Assembly: GCF_000764305.2 (NCBI RefSeq)
Contig: NW_025943925.1
Coordinates: 202,126-266,125 of the forward strand
DNA length: 64,000 nucleotides
Reading direction: 5' to 3'
Source of the DNA: Hyalella azteca
Lineage: Eukaryota; Arthropoda; Malacostraca; Amphipoda; Hyalellidae
In this document: piece by piece, positions 1 to 11,827 of the stretch
Layout of the letters: every line of letters begins with the position of its first letter
Position numbering within the stretch: position 1 is the stretch's first letter
Position numbers and translations under genes: made by a program
Notes under the pieces: model-generated
The model's database searches: none
Seen by the model: the letters and a program-made list of their open reading frames with translations, nothing else
Told to the model about the DNA's origin: nothing

Positions 1-1613
1 GAGAGAAAAATGGGGATTGCATCGTTATGAGACTATATATGCAACGAACATAGAAAGTTAACAACCGAGACCATAAAATAAATGCGTTTAAAAGTGCCTA
101 CAGTGAGTAGACAGGAAAATCTGTACAACTATCAAGAATTTAATTAGTATTTATTTTTGTATTGACGAAGCCGTATAGCTCTCAAGTTTGAGTTCACACA
201 AACGAAGGCAAGTGAAGTTCGGTTACAATGAATTGGAACCGTGATGTACTTAAACTAAAATTTATTGTTTATCTGCTCTATATAAACTTCTTTGCGATGA
301 GTTAATGAAATTAAAATGTTCGCTCAAAATAGAACAAAATCTTAGTTTCAAAACATAGTTAACAATTTTGGATAAAATTATTTCATACTATAAGGATAAC
401 AGATATTATGATATAATTTACGATATTCAATCAAGATATTATATTACAATAAAAGATATTTAAACTTCGCATAAGTTATAATCTGTATAATGAGAAAATT
501 AACCAGAAATTTTTAAGCGGCGTTAGACCAAAAAATTTTCCTTAAAATTCGAGATTAAAAATTTAAGATCTATTTAAATTTTCATCAGGTTCAAGCCTCC
601 AGAAATCTGTACATATTTGCTCGAAATATAACTAGAAACATGACCGCAATTTTTATTCAACCTAACTCATGCAGTGAGGTGGCTTTATCTGTAAATTCCT
701 TTCAACTGTTTCCAGTTTTAGTAGCCGCTTAAACTTTCTATGTTCAACAAGAATTCTTAGAGTTTCTTGACCATTTCTTAACAGTAAATCGAGGCATAAT
801 AAAGCAGTACATGTGCTCCCTGTTGTACACTGCTGTGCTCTCTGTTCAAGAAGCAGAACCGTTCAAGAAAGAACGGTTCACCGCAGCCTCGTCTCAGAAC
901 CGCTACCTAATGCCCGTAAGTATTTACAGAGGTTTTTATTACAAAAAGAATTGTGTTTTTGGTGGTTTTCTAAACAAACACGTTACGTATTTCATTGTTT
1001 TGGAAATAACAAACAACAAACTTGAATATTTCCAAGAATGTTATCGAAATTCGTTATTATAAAAGAAATACTCAACCAAGTTTAGTGTATGAACATAATA
1101 ATGTTTCCGATTCAGTTATTGGATTATATTAGCTCACATATTTGATTTTTTGAACAATTTACAAAAAAAAAAGAATTTTTGAATTATATCCTACAAGTTT
1201 AGTAGTTGTTGAAGTATTCTCATCTTACTGTTCTTCTCAATGATAAGTTGCACCGTAGCTTTTTTATAATGCTTAGTCACTGTCAAATGAAAAATAACAT
1301 TGCGAGCCATAAGTTAAAAATATTGCATAAAATATAATATATTCAATTTATATCCAAAGTTTTTTATACCTATCATATACAATTTTATGTATATATTAAA
1401 AATATAATGGTGATCATCAAAAATTTTTCGAACTATAATTCACCAACTCTGCTACTTTATATATATTAAATAGCAAAATATGAAATTTTAAACATGATAA
1501 CTATTAAAAATTATAAAATCGATGATGGAATTACTTTCAGTCAACTGTACTTCTGTTTTTTTAAATCATATACTGAAACAATCCTGGCGCTGTCAACACG
1601 TCAATAAATTACN
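1..1613. other. AT-rich stretch without a recognised gene
   Basis: Neither strand shows a convincing exon, RNA gene or transposon end. Short open frames around 811-1062 have no protein character. One undetermined base lies at 1613. Confidence 0.5.
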
Positions 1614-1692
1614 ACACAAATGCATCACTAATTACTGTTGCTGTCAACACAAGTGCATAACTAATTACTGTTGCTGTCAACACAAGTGCATC
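1614..1692. repeat. 33-bp tandem repeat, about 2.5 copies
   Basis: A 33-base unit beginning tgcatcactaattactgttg repeats from about 1621, 1654 and 1687. It is a small minisatellite, and the short ORF across it is a by-product of the 33-base (11-codon) period. Confidence 0.8.
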
Positions 1693-3217
1693 AAAAATTT
1701 CCCGCAAACCTCGCCTATGCGAGGTTTGACGTGAACAACATCAAAAACGTCCTCGTGAACATTTCTCTCGCATAAAAAATAATAAAAAATTGTGCAGTGG
1801 AATTCATAATTGTGCTCAAAAACTCATACACATTCACATTTTCAGAAACAATTTTTCACGTGACGCGAGTTCATTATACAGTATATGCCCGCCTTGTCAT
1901 TGTACTCATAATCGTACATGTAACTCACGTAATTTTCAGAGTTGTTGAGTGCATGTTTATACTAAGTAATGTTGTGAATTACTCGATAAAATTGAATTAC
2001 AACATCGTTTTTTAAACATCATCTTATTTAGTAATCGCTAAATTCATCATTCAGCCTATATATAGTTGGTCACTAATCGTCCTATGCGATGGACATCACA
2101 TTTCATACCTTTATAATTCACACAATGACATTGTCAATAAAACTTAGGTAACTGAAAATAGAACATTTTAATTACAACAAACTATAACAAATGTTCGCCA
2201 ACACAGGCTTCAAGCCACAGCCACTGTCGCGCTTATGAGCCTTATGTCGCAGGGTGAAACTATTTCGCATTAAGGTTTACAAAGGTTGAAGAAACCATTA
2301 AGTATTGTAGTAAATCCTGATAGAACTTAAATTAAACAATGTTGCTTATTGAAATGATAATATATATATCCAGCACCTACACACCGTAAACTGCAGAGAC
2401 GCTATCATTCTAATCTAAAAAAACTATTATCTATCTAAACATTAAACAGCGTCGAGATCAAAGGTTGCGACGGAGAGATACTGAAAACTATACTGATGAA
2501 CAAATGCTACCCAAGATGCGTTAAGGCTGCGGCTATACAATTGTTATGTAACTAATGTAAGTATATAGCTGGCAATGTTTTTTAAACCTGCAACTACCAA
2601 ATTGTAACATCAAAAATTGCATCAGGTGGAGTGGTGATCTTGAAACGAAACAATATTGTAATCTGAAACAGATGCTTATGAGTTATATGAATATCATTTT
2701 AAAATCACTAGCAGTAGGGTGCTGTTGATATTTAAAATTTTCTTTTAATTATCACAGATACTTCCGTCTAATTAACATTTACCGCATGTGCAGATTGATG
2801 ATACATATTCACCGTAATGCTACGCCTCAATTTTTGTTCAGACTCTCTCTTTACATTTGAGCCATTTTAACGTATATTAAAATATCAATAATGGCAACCC
2901 AAAAAAATATTTTTGGATCACTTATTGTGTTAGAAATATTTCTATTTGTCCTTAGCAGTGTTTAAAATTGATACACATTTGTACTAATCATCCTGAACCA
3001 TGTTGTATTTTTCCTACACATTAGTAGAGACTCCATGAAATAGGACCGAATATCCGGTAAAATTAAAAATAATTGAGTAATATTCTTCGGTAATTAATTA
3101 ATATGCGATTACAATGCGCAGTCAAAGTCAAGTCTTCTCAGCCGGCTGATTGATCCCTCAATTAATTAAACTACAGACGCTGCATTAATAATATCTTTTG
3201 AAGGTAATTGTATTGGC
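1693..3217. other. Intergenic AT-rich DNA
   Basis: No coding exon, RNA gene or clear transposon terminus was recognised in this interval. Confidence 0.45.
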
Positions 3218-3372
3218 ATGGAGCTCTGAATTAATTAAGTTACAGAAGCTACGTTGATTTCATGTTGAAAAAGAGCTCTGAAATAATTAAGTTACAGAAA
3301 TTGCACTCATTTCATGTTGAAAAAGAGCTCAGAATTAATTAAGTTACAGTTGCTACATTCATATATCGATAA
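3218..3372. repeat. About 52-bp tandem repeat, 3 diverged copies
   Basis: The block gagctctgaattaattaag followed by a ttacag and a catgttgaaaaa segment occurs three times from about 3220, 3272 and 3326. A looser relative (caattaattaaactacaga) precedes it near 3158. Confidence 0.7.
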
Positions 3373-3794
3373 GGCATTTATATTGGCATTTTCTCCGTTA
3401 ATTTCCCCATTGCATTCTTACATTGTTAATTATTGAAACTTCTGGTAATTTCTAGGCAACTTTATGTATGTCATGAATATAATATAATAATCTACAGTGG
3501 ATGATGTGCGCGGCATATTATTTGAACATAACAAAATATGTAGTTTCACATTTGAATCTACATATTTAATAAATGACATTCACAAGATCTCTGTCGGCAA
3601 TAAAAACGCAAAAGAATTTCCAAATTTGTGGCTAATTTTCAAACAACATAATAATTTATATTTCGAACGGGATTTTTTTTATTGGGAGTTGAGAAAAAAT
3701 CTGATCACTTGAGTTACCATATTATGTAAATTAAAGGTCGCATTCAAAAGACTATTGGTCACAAACTGCATTTTTCTCGCATAAATTTGTCATT

Positions 3795-4071
3795 GGACTT
3801 GAATTAGTGGCAAACATATCGTGTCTGAAGTATGCTCTCGTACACTTCAAATGACGTGTTTTTAATGACGTATTTAAGTCCAAAGACACTTGTCTTTGGA
3901 CTTAAATTAGTTGCAAACATATCGTGTCTGAAGTATGCTCTCGTACACTTCAAATGACGTGTTTTTAATGACGTATTTAAGTCCAAAGACACTTGTCTTT
4001 GGACTTGAATTAGTTGCAAACATATCGTGTCTGAAGTATGCTCTCGTACACTTCAAATGACGTGTTTTAGA
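3795..4071. repeat. 103-bp tandem repeat with internal hairpin, about 2.7 copies
   Basis: The units start at about 3798, 3901 and 4004, giving an exact 103-base period with near identity. Each junction contains a perfect inverted repeat, aagtccaaagaca facing tgtctttggactt, able to form a 13-bp stem with a 2-base loop. Confidence 0.9.
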
Positions 4072-5237
4072 ACCTAGTTTGGGTTGACGCTAACAATGCC
4101 GTGTATAAAGAGCAACAATAGGCAGCCCTCAACAATACTGAGCATCTCGCCAACAATATCAAGAACAATAAGAGAACTACCACAATATCAGTGATGTGCT
4201 TCTGCTATGACCAACAACAATGAGTACAATGACAGCAGCAAGACTATTGTGCTCACAATAGCATTCTAGACCGCCCGCTTCCTCCAAAGACAATTAGGAA
4301 TATGCCAAAGACTGCCTGGAATGACTGGAATTCTCAGTATTGCTTGTTGCAATAATGAGAATTGATTGGAATTGTTGTAGTGTAAGACTCGTTTTACCTG
4401 TACAGTACAACTTGATTGTTTGTAACGCTCGGGTGATTCTGGTTAAACATTTCTTACAACTTTGTTGCCGTTGAAGAACAGCAGCCGGTTTTCAAAAATC
4501 TTTTAAATTTAGTTACTGATAAAACACGTCTATCTTTGGTCACACTTTATTTATATAGTTTGCTTGCATAGCTTTGTACTTCAAATTTAATGTCTTTACA
4601 ATTGTTCTGCACATAGAACACAGTTTCATTGACTTTTTTTGTATGCCTCCAATCAATTAGATTGACATTCATTAATTTCATCGCTTGATGCACATTGCTC
4701 CAAAAATTAGTATGTTATTCAATTTTGCTCTAAAGCCATTTCGTCCACAAGTTGATATTGTTGTAATTTTTTTGTATCCGAAGATGGATATTTCCAGTGG
4801 ATATTGCCTTAAATTTTGTTGTACGACAATTGTGATTTATGGGTAAAGTACGGCGATGGTGACTTTGCATTAAATTTTATTGTTGTACAAAAATGGTGTT
4901 TTTGGGTAGATATTACTCAATATTTTGATGTTTGTTTTTGCTTAATGTTTTGATGCTTGCTTTTACTTAAAATCATTCAATGCTTCTCGTTCATACTGCC
5001 TTGAATTTTGTTGTTGTTCGGCGTTGGTCGGTCAAGGTTGATATTGCTTTACTTTAAATTTTATTGATGCAAAAAATTGGGACTTTCTGCTCATATGCTT
5101 AATAATTCTATGTATTAAGACGATGGGAACCTCCCAGTTTATGTTGCTTTACATCTTGTTGCTGCACGGCGAAGTGGAGTTGGCCTTTCTTTTATTGTGG
5201 CGGATAGATAAGCCTGCCTGTTTTGGAAATATCTCAT
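4072..5237. other. Intergenic, CAA/AAT-rich then degenerate repeats
   Basis: From 4095 to 4260 the sequence is rich in caacaat/aacaata words. From about 4740 to 5190 there are loose repeats built on ttaaattttattgttg with ggatattgc or gtgactttgc. No gene is seen. Confidence 0.4.
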
Positions 5238-5392
5238 ATTTTTAGCGCATTTCTCTTTTATGGAAAAAAGGCGCTATTGGGCTCTACATGTCCGTCTGTC
5301 TGTCTGTCCGTCCGGGACTTCACGTTTTCGTCGACGAGAAAATGTGCTCTCTTTCAATCACTGCAGTGAGTACTGAGTTATTGTTTATTCTA
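5238..5392 (+). repeat. Structured short interspersed repeat, copy 1
   Basis: This is one of six copies of a family of about 140-170 bases. The order is: left arm agcgcattttctc (here slightly mutated), tttatggaaaaaa, a ccgt/ctgt-rich core, the facing arm gagaaaatgcgct, the palindrome ctcactgcagtgag (here changed by one base) and an AT tail. It encodes no protein. It could be a non-autonomous transposon or a structured-RNA-derived repeat. Confidence 0.8.
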
Positions 5393-5814
5393 ATTTCTGA
5401 AATCGACATCGACTAAGGTTTAATTTTCTTTAATGACTTATTTCGATAAACCTCGGGCCTTTTTGCTACATTTGCTTCAGGTTTCGTCTGAAAAATAGCG
5501 TTTATCCGACAATATTTTAATTATGAAGGTAAGGCGAGTTTTCAAAAAGCGTATCATTTTTTCTTAAATTATTTATGAGAACTTCCCTACGCGTTTTTTT
5601 ATTTTTGTTCTTTTTCTCTCCGAATAAATATTTTCTTTCATTGAACAAGAGGCAATAGATTTCAAAACATGAATGCCTTTTTAATAAAGGGTGATTCACG
5701 AAAACTTCCTATTTTGTATTTCAAGCCAAACAAGCTGACGTTGTAGGAAAAGACCGGGTAGCATTACATAAGAAAGGAAAAGTCATGAAGTTTTGTGTCC
5801 CGCCTAGTCTGTTG

Positions 5815-6660
5815 CCACTATGCATTGGACAAGTGAGCAGCGTGCGTTTACTATCGTGGCGTACTTATCTTATGGCCGTTCCATTATCGCTACTCAATAA
5901 GCATTGCGTACTCGGTTCCATATTCGCTTCTTGAGAATTTGCCTAACGATTCAGTAGTTTTCTTTAATAATGAGGCACACTACCACATTTGCGGCAGCGT
6001 AAACAAGCCAAATATGCGTTATTGGAATGATAACGATCTGCGTGAACTCGTATCAGCGGCCACTGTATCCATTGTGAACGCGTAACTGTGTGATGAGCGA
6101 TGTCAAAATTCAGTATAATTAATTAGCTTTTATTTGTCTGAGGAAAAAAAACGAGAAGTAACGGAGACTGCAGCTTGATACACGCAAAGGATTGACTCCT
6201 TTTTGTCCAAACTTACTGAATTGAATGTCAGGGATGTCTGGATCCAACAGGATGAATCCACGGCCCACACAGCGCGATGTTCAATGGATCTTCTGCATGA
6301 GACAACATTTGCCGAGCGCTTCATCTCCTTGAGAGATAACCTTCTTTGGTCGGCTTGTTATTCTGATTTTACTAAGTGTGATTTTTAGCGCATTTTCTTA
6401 TTTATGGAAAAAAGGCGCTATTATGCTCGCCATGTCCTTCGTCGAAATGCGCTCGTCGAAATGAGAAAATGCGCTCTCTGTCACTCACTGCAGTGAGTAC
6501 TGAGTTATATTTTTATAGGGTTGTCTTGAATCAGTTGTTTACAATGACTGTCCAAGGACCCTCCCTCATTTGAAGAACAACATACGCCAAGCCATCGCCA
6601 ACATACCCGTCAATATACTTCAGCGAATTGAACGTGACTCAAAAATTCAACAATTCAATG
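5815..6660 (+). pseudogene. Broken mariner-type transposase
   Basis: Pieces of a Tc1/mariner DDE transposase can be read in order. There is an N-terminal helix-turn-helix segment (WTSEQRAFTIVAYLSYG near 5826), a fragment around the first catalytic region (NEAHYHICGSVNK near 5970), the second catalytic region (WIQQDESTAHTARCSMDLL near 6240) and a C-terminal part (YNDCPRTLPHLKNN near 6540). Stops and frameshifts separate them, part of the centre is missing, and the short repeat at 6383-6515 interrupts the ORF next to the SDFTKCDF segment, where the family normally has a CDFFLWG motif. It is a dead copy. Confidence 0.85.
6383..6515 (+). repeat. Structured short interspersed repeat, copy 2 (nested)
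   Basis: Same family as the copy at 5238. It sits inside the mariner transposase ORF: the frame reads up to SDFTKCDF before it and resumes with GCLESVVYND after it. This makes the boundaries of a mobile unit visible (about 130 bases, flanked by T/A-rich attttta-like sequence on both sides). Confidence 0.85.
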
Positions 6661-6821
6661 CATGGACAATGAAGCCGTCATATTTCCGATTTCATCTTTA
6701 AAATTAAGCGATACAAAAATTCGGGTGATGCTTTTTCAATAAAATTTATATGGCCATGATATATTTACGAAATCTATTTTTATTGAGCTTTCAGATCAAT
6801 AAGTTTTTGTGAATCACCCTG

Positions 6822-7918
6822 TATTGAATCTCCAAGTTTATATCACTTTTATATTTAGTTCCTCATTCTTCATGATAAATTTAATTGTAACTTTTCAAGT
6901 TAATTCCTAGTTTACGTTACCGAACTAAATAAAATTTTGGTCCGCCCCTGGAGGTCCGATCACCGCAGGATGTCCCGAGGATTCCTAAGGCCCCGTGGGC
7001 GTCCTGGAATCCTTTTCGGGAATCCTGCGGGAGCCAGGAACGCTGGAATTTGGCAGGATTCCTGCTGCAGGCAATGAACAGCAATCGTTATTATGCTTAT
7101 GACTTCGTCTCTATTGTTGGATTTTTTATAATAGGAGTGAATAGAATATACGAAAACTTCAAAGCTATCTGATATTTTCAACAACACTAATTTATTTTTG
7201 AGTATCATTGAATTTTTCCAGCGTATTTTTTCTACCAGTGAGTTCTACAAGCACTCATATTTTCACATACATGATGGGATGTGTATAAATTCATAGATCC
7301 TATGATGTAAACTTCACTTTATTTTAATTTTGATCTGATCTCAAGTGAAGATAAAGTATTAATTTGCAATGAGAAAAAAATTTCAAATTAGCTGTAATCA
7401 TTCCTAGCTCACACACTGATGAAGGAGTACACAGAACAAAACTTATAAATTATCATTCCTAATTTCAACCAACATCTTTTCCACATTTTCATCACTGGCA
7501 AGAATCTCAATGATTATTATTTTCATGACAAAACATATCTCCACCAGAAGTATTTTCGAAACTAGCTTTTCAAAATTATTACAAGAAGTAATTATGCTTA
7601 CTATAAAGTCAAATCAGCCTCATTTTATCGCTACTAGCGTTTCAATTAAGAATGATATTCAATTAAATTAATATAAGAAATATATTTCTTCAGCACGCGA
7701 TTGTTCCCATGATGAGCTCGTTAGCGGTAGCTGCTGCAGACGCGGCAAAAGTTTACAGTACATCAGAGAAATGTGGGGAACTTTGTTCAATAAGCGATGC
7801 ACTTTTCGCCCTTGTGTGTATCATCCTGCAACTGTTCGGCACGAAAAAGTAAAGCATCAGTGCTATGTAAAGTAACGGCGCTAATATTTGGACAGTTTGA
7901 CCCGTCCTATTTCCTGAG
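6822..7918. other. Intergenic with one GC-rich island
   Basis: No gene is recognised. A GC-rich patch at about 6940-7075, containing several ggattcc/ggaatcc words in both orientations, stands out against the AT-rich surroundings. Confidence 0.4.
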
Positions 7919-8567
7919 TGTAGGCACAATATTACAACAGCTATGGTGTAGGCACAATATTACAACAGCTATGGTGTAGGCACAATATTACAGCGACTAT
8001 GGTGTAGGCACAATATTACAGCGACTATGGTGTAGGCACAATATTACAGCGACTATGGTGTAGGCACAATATTACAGCGACTATGGTGTAGGCACAATAT
8101 TACAGCGACTATGGTGTAGGCACAATATTACAGCGACTATGGTGTAGGCACAATATTACAGCGACTATGGTGTAGGCACAATATTACAGCGACTATGGTG
8201 TAGGCACAATATTACAGCGACTATGGTGTAGGCACAATATTACAACAGCTATGGTGTAGGCACAATATTACAATAGCTATGGTGTAGGCACAATATTACA
8301 ATAGCTATGGTGTAGACACAATATTACAACAGCTATGGTGTAGGCACAATATTACAACAGCTATGGTGTAGGAACAATATTACAACAGCTATGGTGTAGG
8401 CACCATATCACAACAGCTATGGTGTAGGCACAATATTACAACAGCTATGGTGTAGTCACAATATTACAACAGCTATGGTGTAGTCACAATATTACAACAG
8501 CTATGGTGTAGGCACAATATTACAACAGCTATGGTGTAGTCACAATATTACAACAGCTATGGTGTAG
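7919..8567. repeat. 28-bp minisatellite, about 23 copies, running into a gap
   Basis: The unit taggcacaatattacaaca plus gctatggtg repeats every 28 bases. Variants occur in blocks: acaacagct units on both flanks and acagcgact units in the centre. The array reaches the assembly gap, so its true length is unknown. Confidence 0.95.
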
Positions 8568-9286
8568 NNNNNNNNNNNNNNNNNNNNNNNNNNNNNNNNN
8601 NNNNNNNNNNNNNNNNNNNNNNNNNNNNNNNNNNNNNNNNNNNNNNNNNNNNNNNNNNNNNNNNNNNNNNNNNNNNNNNNNNNNNNNNNNNNNNNNNNNN
8701 NNNNNNNNNNNNNNNNNNNNNNNNNNNNNNNNNNNNNNNNNNNNNNNNNNNNNNNNNNNNNNNNNNNNNNNNNNNNNNNNNNNNNNNNNNNNNNNNNNNN
8801 NNNNNNNNNNNNNNNNNNNNNNNNNNNNNNNNNNNNNNNNNNNNNNNNNNNNNNNNNNNNNNNNNNNNNNNNNNNNNNNNNNNNNNNNNNNNNNNNNNNN
8901 NNNNNNNNNNNNNNNNNNNNNNNNNNNNNNNNNNNNNNNNNNNNNNNNNNNNNNNNNNNNNNNNNNNNNNNNNNNNNNNNNNNNNNNNNNNNNNNNNNNN
9001 NNNNNNNNNNNNNNNNNNNNNNNNNNNNNNNNNNNNNNNNNNNNNNNNNNNNNNNNNNNNNNNNNNNNNNNNNNNNNNNNNNNNNNNNNNNNNNNNNNNN
9101 NNNNNNNNNNNNNNNNNNNNNNNNNNNNNNNNNNNNNNNNNNNNNNNNNNNNNNNNNNNNNNNNNNNNNNNNNNNNNNNNNNNNNNNNNNNNNNNNNNNN
9201 NNNNNNNNNNNNNNNNNNNNNNNNNNNNNNNNNNNNNNNNNNNNNNNNNNNNNNNNNNNNNNNNNNNNNNNNNNNNNNNNNNNNNN
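8568..9286. other. Assembly gap (719 N)
   Basis: An unbroken run of undetermined bases between two different tandem arrays. Open frames crossing it have no meaning. Confidence 0.99.
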
Positions 9287-9419
9287 CACTGAGACACTTA
9301 CGCGTGGGATACGTAGGATACGGGGACACTGAGACACTTACGCGCGGGATACGTAGGATACGGGGACACTGAGACACTTACGCGTGGGATACGTAGGATA
9401 CGGGGACACTGAGTCACTT
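9287..9419. repeat. 40-bp tandem repeat, 3 copies plus a partial
   Basis: Units starting cactgagacacttacgcg lie at 9287, 9327 and 9367, with a partial at 9407. The array continues into the gap on the left. Confidence 0.95.
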
Positions 9420-9726
9420 TATGCGCCCACTCTGCTCTGGGACACTCTGGGATACGTGTTCTTGGATGCCATGAAGTAATGGCGAATGCTATGGACACTT
9501 GACTGAGGTTTTCGACTCGTTATCTGTGATACTTCATTCATGAATCAGAAGAAATTTTTATATTTTGGTTAGAGTCCTTCCTAGAGACTTGTTTGGTTAA
9601 AAATGATGCCAGTTTTTAAGAGCTTCTTTTGAGTTTAATTTCTCAAGCTATCTGATAAAATGTACAATGATGGGAGTCAACAAGTCTTAAAATTTGTCCA
9701 AATGAAAGTTTAAGTAAATTCGGCGC

Positions 9727-9753
9727 GTTTCGCTCATCACTGAGCATCTTCAG
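9727..9753 (-). ncRNA. Hammerhead-like core, possible retroelement end
   Basis: On the minus strand the sequence reads CTGAAGA, T, GCTCA, GTGA, TGAGC, GAAAC. That fits CUGANGA, a 5-bp stem II closed by a GNRA-type tetraloop, and then GAAA, as in hammerhead ribozymes. Similar blocks are found at the ends of Penelope-like and related retroelements. Stems I and III and the cleavage site could not be shown, so activity is not claimed. Confidence 0.4.
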
Positions 9754-10079
9754 GTAATCAGAAGAATTAAATCATGTGTTATGACACCACGAGTGTAGGA
9801 CACTTAATCTGCTCTGTAGGACACTTCGCTGTGAAACCCTGCTCCCGTGTGTGATACTTTTATATATTTAATAGAATTATTTAATATATATTTAATATAT
9901 TTATGTATTTAATCGCATTTCATATATTTCATCGGTATATTTAATCGAAGGATGAGACTGTATGAAGCCTCTACTCTGTCTACTGTGTCGACGTGACAAG
10001 TGAATACTCTGCTTTTAATTAGTAGTTGAATTTTTCCAATGTACAATATTGAAATTTCACATATCAAGCCTCTGTAGCT

Positions 10080-10450
10080 GGGTAATTAAATTTATAGGTT
10101 CCCAATATTGCCCTAATTGATAATGTATTGCGTCTCGTCAGCCGTCAATTAAACGTACGGGTTTCCATTGTTGCATAAGAAAATAAGAACCGATTAATTA
10201 TTAAGTCTCTTTACCTGGGAAATTAATTGTACGAGCATGAAATGTTGATTTAGAAAGTATAAGAAGTCTTTTGCCGTCCTTCTGCAGTCCAGCCAGTCCG
10301 GCAACAACCGAGAGTTAATTATTAATTATTATAAGTCTCTAATTAATTATCAAGTCTTTATACCTGGGAAATTAATTGTACGAGCATTATATGTTGGCAT
10401 AGAAAGTAAGAAGTCTTTAGCAGTCCCCTTGCAGTCCAGCACACAACAGG
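10080..10450. repeat. Degenerate tandem repeat around aattaattgtacgagcat
   Basis: A block of about 150 bases (acctgggaaattaattgta, then tgcagtccagc) occurs near 10210-10300 and 10365-10445. A more diverged relative lies near 10078-10170. Confidence 0.6.
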
Positions 10451-11028
10451 CTTAGCTTGGTCGCTGCCCCTGTCCACAAATACCTCGATTAAATCTACTG
10501 ATTTAAGGGCAAACCCAAGGAATTTGTCTAATCTTCCTTAACAGTAAATAAAGCCTATAGAAATTGCCTGAATTTGTCCTTTGGAAATCAAGGTGCGCAC
10601 GCGTGACCACTTGTGATCAGGATTAGGGGGAAATCCTGGTCAGGATTAAGGCATTCCTACCGCGTCCACAAAACTGGGGTAAAATCCTATAGGGTTTATT
10701 TTGAACTGATTCTGGACTCTCCGTGCTTGTAATGCCGCTATTTAAGTGACATAAGCCGCGTACAAATCTGATCGCAAATTGTTCGCAACGGAAAATTGCC
10801 GAAATATTTCATAAATACGAAAACATTATTTCAAGTTGACCAAGGAATTTGACATAACTCATGAATCACGTTTTTTTTTCATAGGAGGTTTGAGAACTTG
10901 CTACTAAACACAAAAAGAAATCGCACTTCTGCCAACTCAGAAAAATTTCAAAAACTTTGACCATTTTGACTCCCACTTGACTACTTTGTAAGTTTTTGTA
11001 TTTTCGCCGGTACAAGTTTCCGCAAGGC
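10451..11028. other. Intergenic, no gene seen
   Basis: No exon, RNA gene or transposon terminus was recognised. Confidence 0.4.
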
Positions 11029-11036
11029 TATATATA
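11029..11036 (+). promoter_or_regulatory. Possible TATA box (TATATATA)
   Basis: The motif lies 30 bases before the ATG of the candidate signal-peptide exon at 11066. That spacing would leave only a very short 5' leader, so its role is uncertain. Confidence 0.25.
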
Positions 11037-11065
11037 CGCTCCGCCAATAATTGTGTTCAATAATC

Positions 11066-11827
11066 ATGAAGTCTCATTATTTTATAGTTTGTGCGTTGTT
11101 GCTCTATTTAAGCGTTCAATTTTAGTAAGAAACTAAATATTTAGAACCATAAACAGCAAGAACATTATATCGCTGAAGCAGTTCATTGTTAATACACGCG
11201 TTGTTCACACAAATCAAACAGATGGTGAAATTTGAAAAACTACCTACGCTCCGCACCTAAAAATAATACCGAAATCATTCATAAAGATGTCCATGATTTA
11301 AATGAGTTTCATGCAAGTTGAATCTTAGTATCGTAGTAATGACAAACCCGCAGACGCCACAATTTCAGCAATAATCTCAGGGTGCTCCCCAATTACATTA
11401 ATGTGTCTCCCCAATGCTCCCCAATTACATTAATGTGTCTCCCCAATGCTCCCCAATTACATTAATGTGTCTCCCCGATGCTCCCCAATTACATTAATGT
11501 GTCTCTCCGATGCTCCCAATTACATTAATGTGTCTCCCCGATGCTCCCCAATTACATTAATGCGTCTCCCCGATGCTCCCCAATTACATTAATGTGTCTT
11601 CCCGATGCTCCCCAATTACATTAATGTGTCCCCTACACTCCCCAGCCCACCAGGTCCCCAGCAGGTCCCCACGGCACATCTGCGTCAGCGTCCCTAAGTC
11701 AGCGGGACGCCCACAAATTCAAAAGCGCCGCATATGCGTCGTCAGAAACTGTACTTCTGATTCCCAGGTTATGATTTATCAGTCTTTTATATGTGGAAAA
11801 ATTCTTCTAGTTTTATTTCTTAATTAA
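11066..11827 (+). CDS. Candidate two-exon secreted Cys-containing peptide
   Basis: Exon 1 (11066-11124) encodes a short basic start and a hydrophobic run, MKSHYFIVCALLLYLSVQF, that looks like a signal peptide. It stops at a gtaagaa donor in phase 2. The first downstream acceptor that keeps the frame is tccccag before 11662; exon 2 then reads to a TAA at 11825-11827. The predicted product is 74 aa with four cysteines after the signal (HIC, RIC, RNC, FIC) and a basic QKRR site that could be a processing signal. No family is recognised. A weak gttatg donor at 11768 could end exon 2 early. The intron contains a 32-bp minisatellite. It may be a small secreted peptide gene or a chance arrangement. 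Confidence 0.3.
11384..11640. repeat. 32-bp minisatellite, about 8 copies
   Basis: The unit gctccccaattacattaatg plus tgtctccccgat has an exact period of 32 for most copies; one copy lacks a base. It lies between the two proposed exons at 11066 and 11662. Confidence 0.95.

Larger units (their letters stand above)
5687..6821 (+). mobile_element. Decayed mariner-like element, about 1.1 kb
   Basis: The ends are matching inverted repeats, agggtgattcacgaaaactt at the left and aagtttttgtgaatcaccct at the right. TA dinucleotides flank both sides (5685-5686 and 6822-6823), as expected for Tc1/mariner. A broken transposase lies inside, and a copy of the structured short repeat has inserted into it. 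It is non-functional as read. Confidence 0.85.

Noticed and set aside
7919..8567. Regular repeats considered as a CRISPR array
   Set aside because: Units are adjacent without unique spacers, and the window is clearly from an animal nucleus.
8529..9377. ORFs of 246-282 codons on minus
   Set aside because: They cross the run of N between two tandem arrays and have almost no real sequence.
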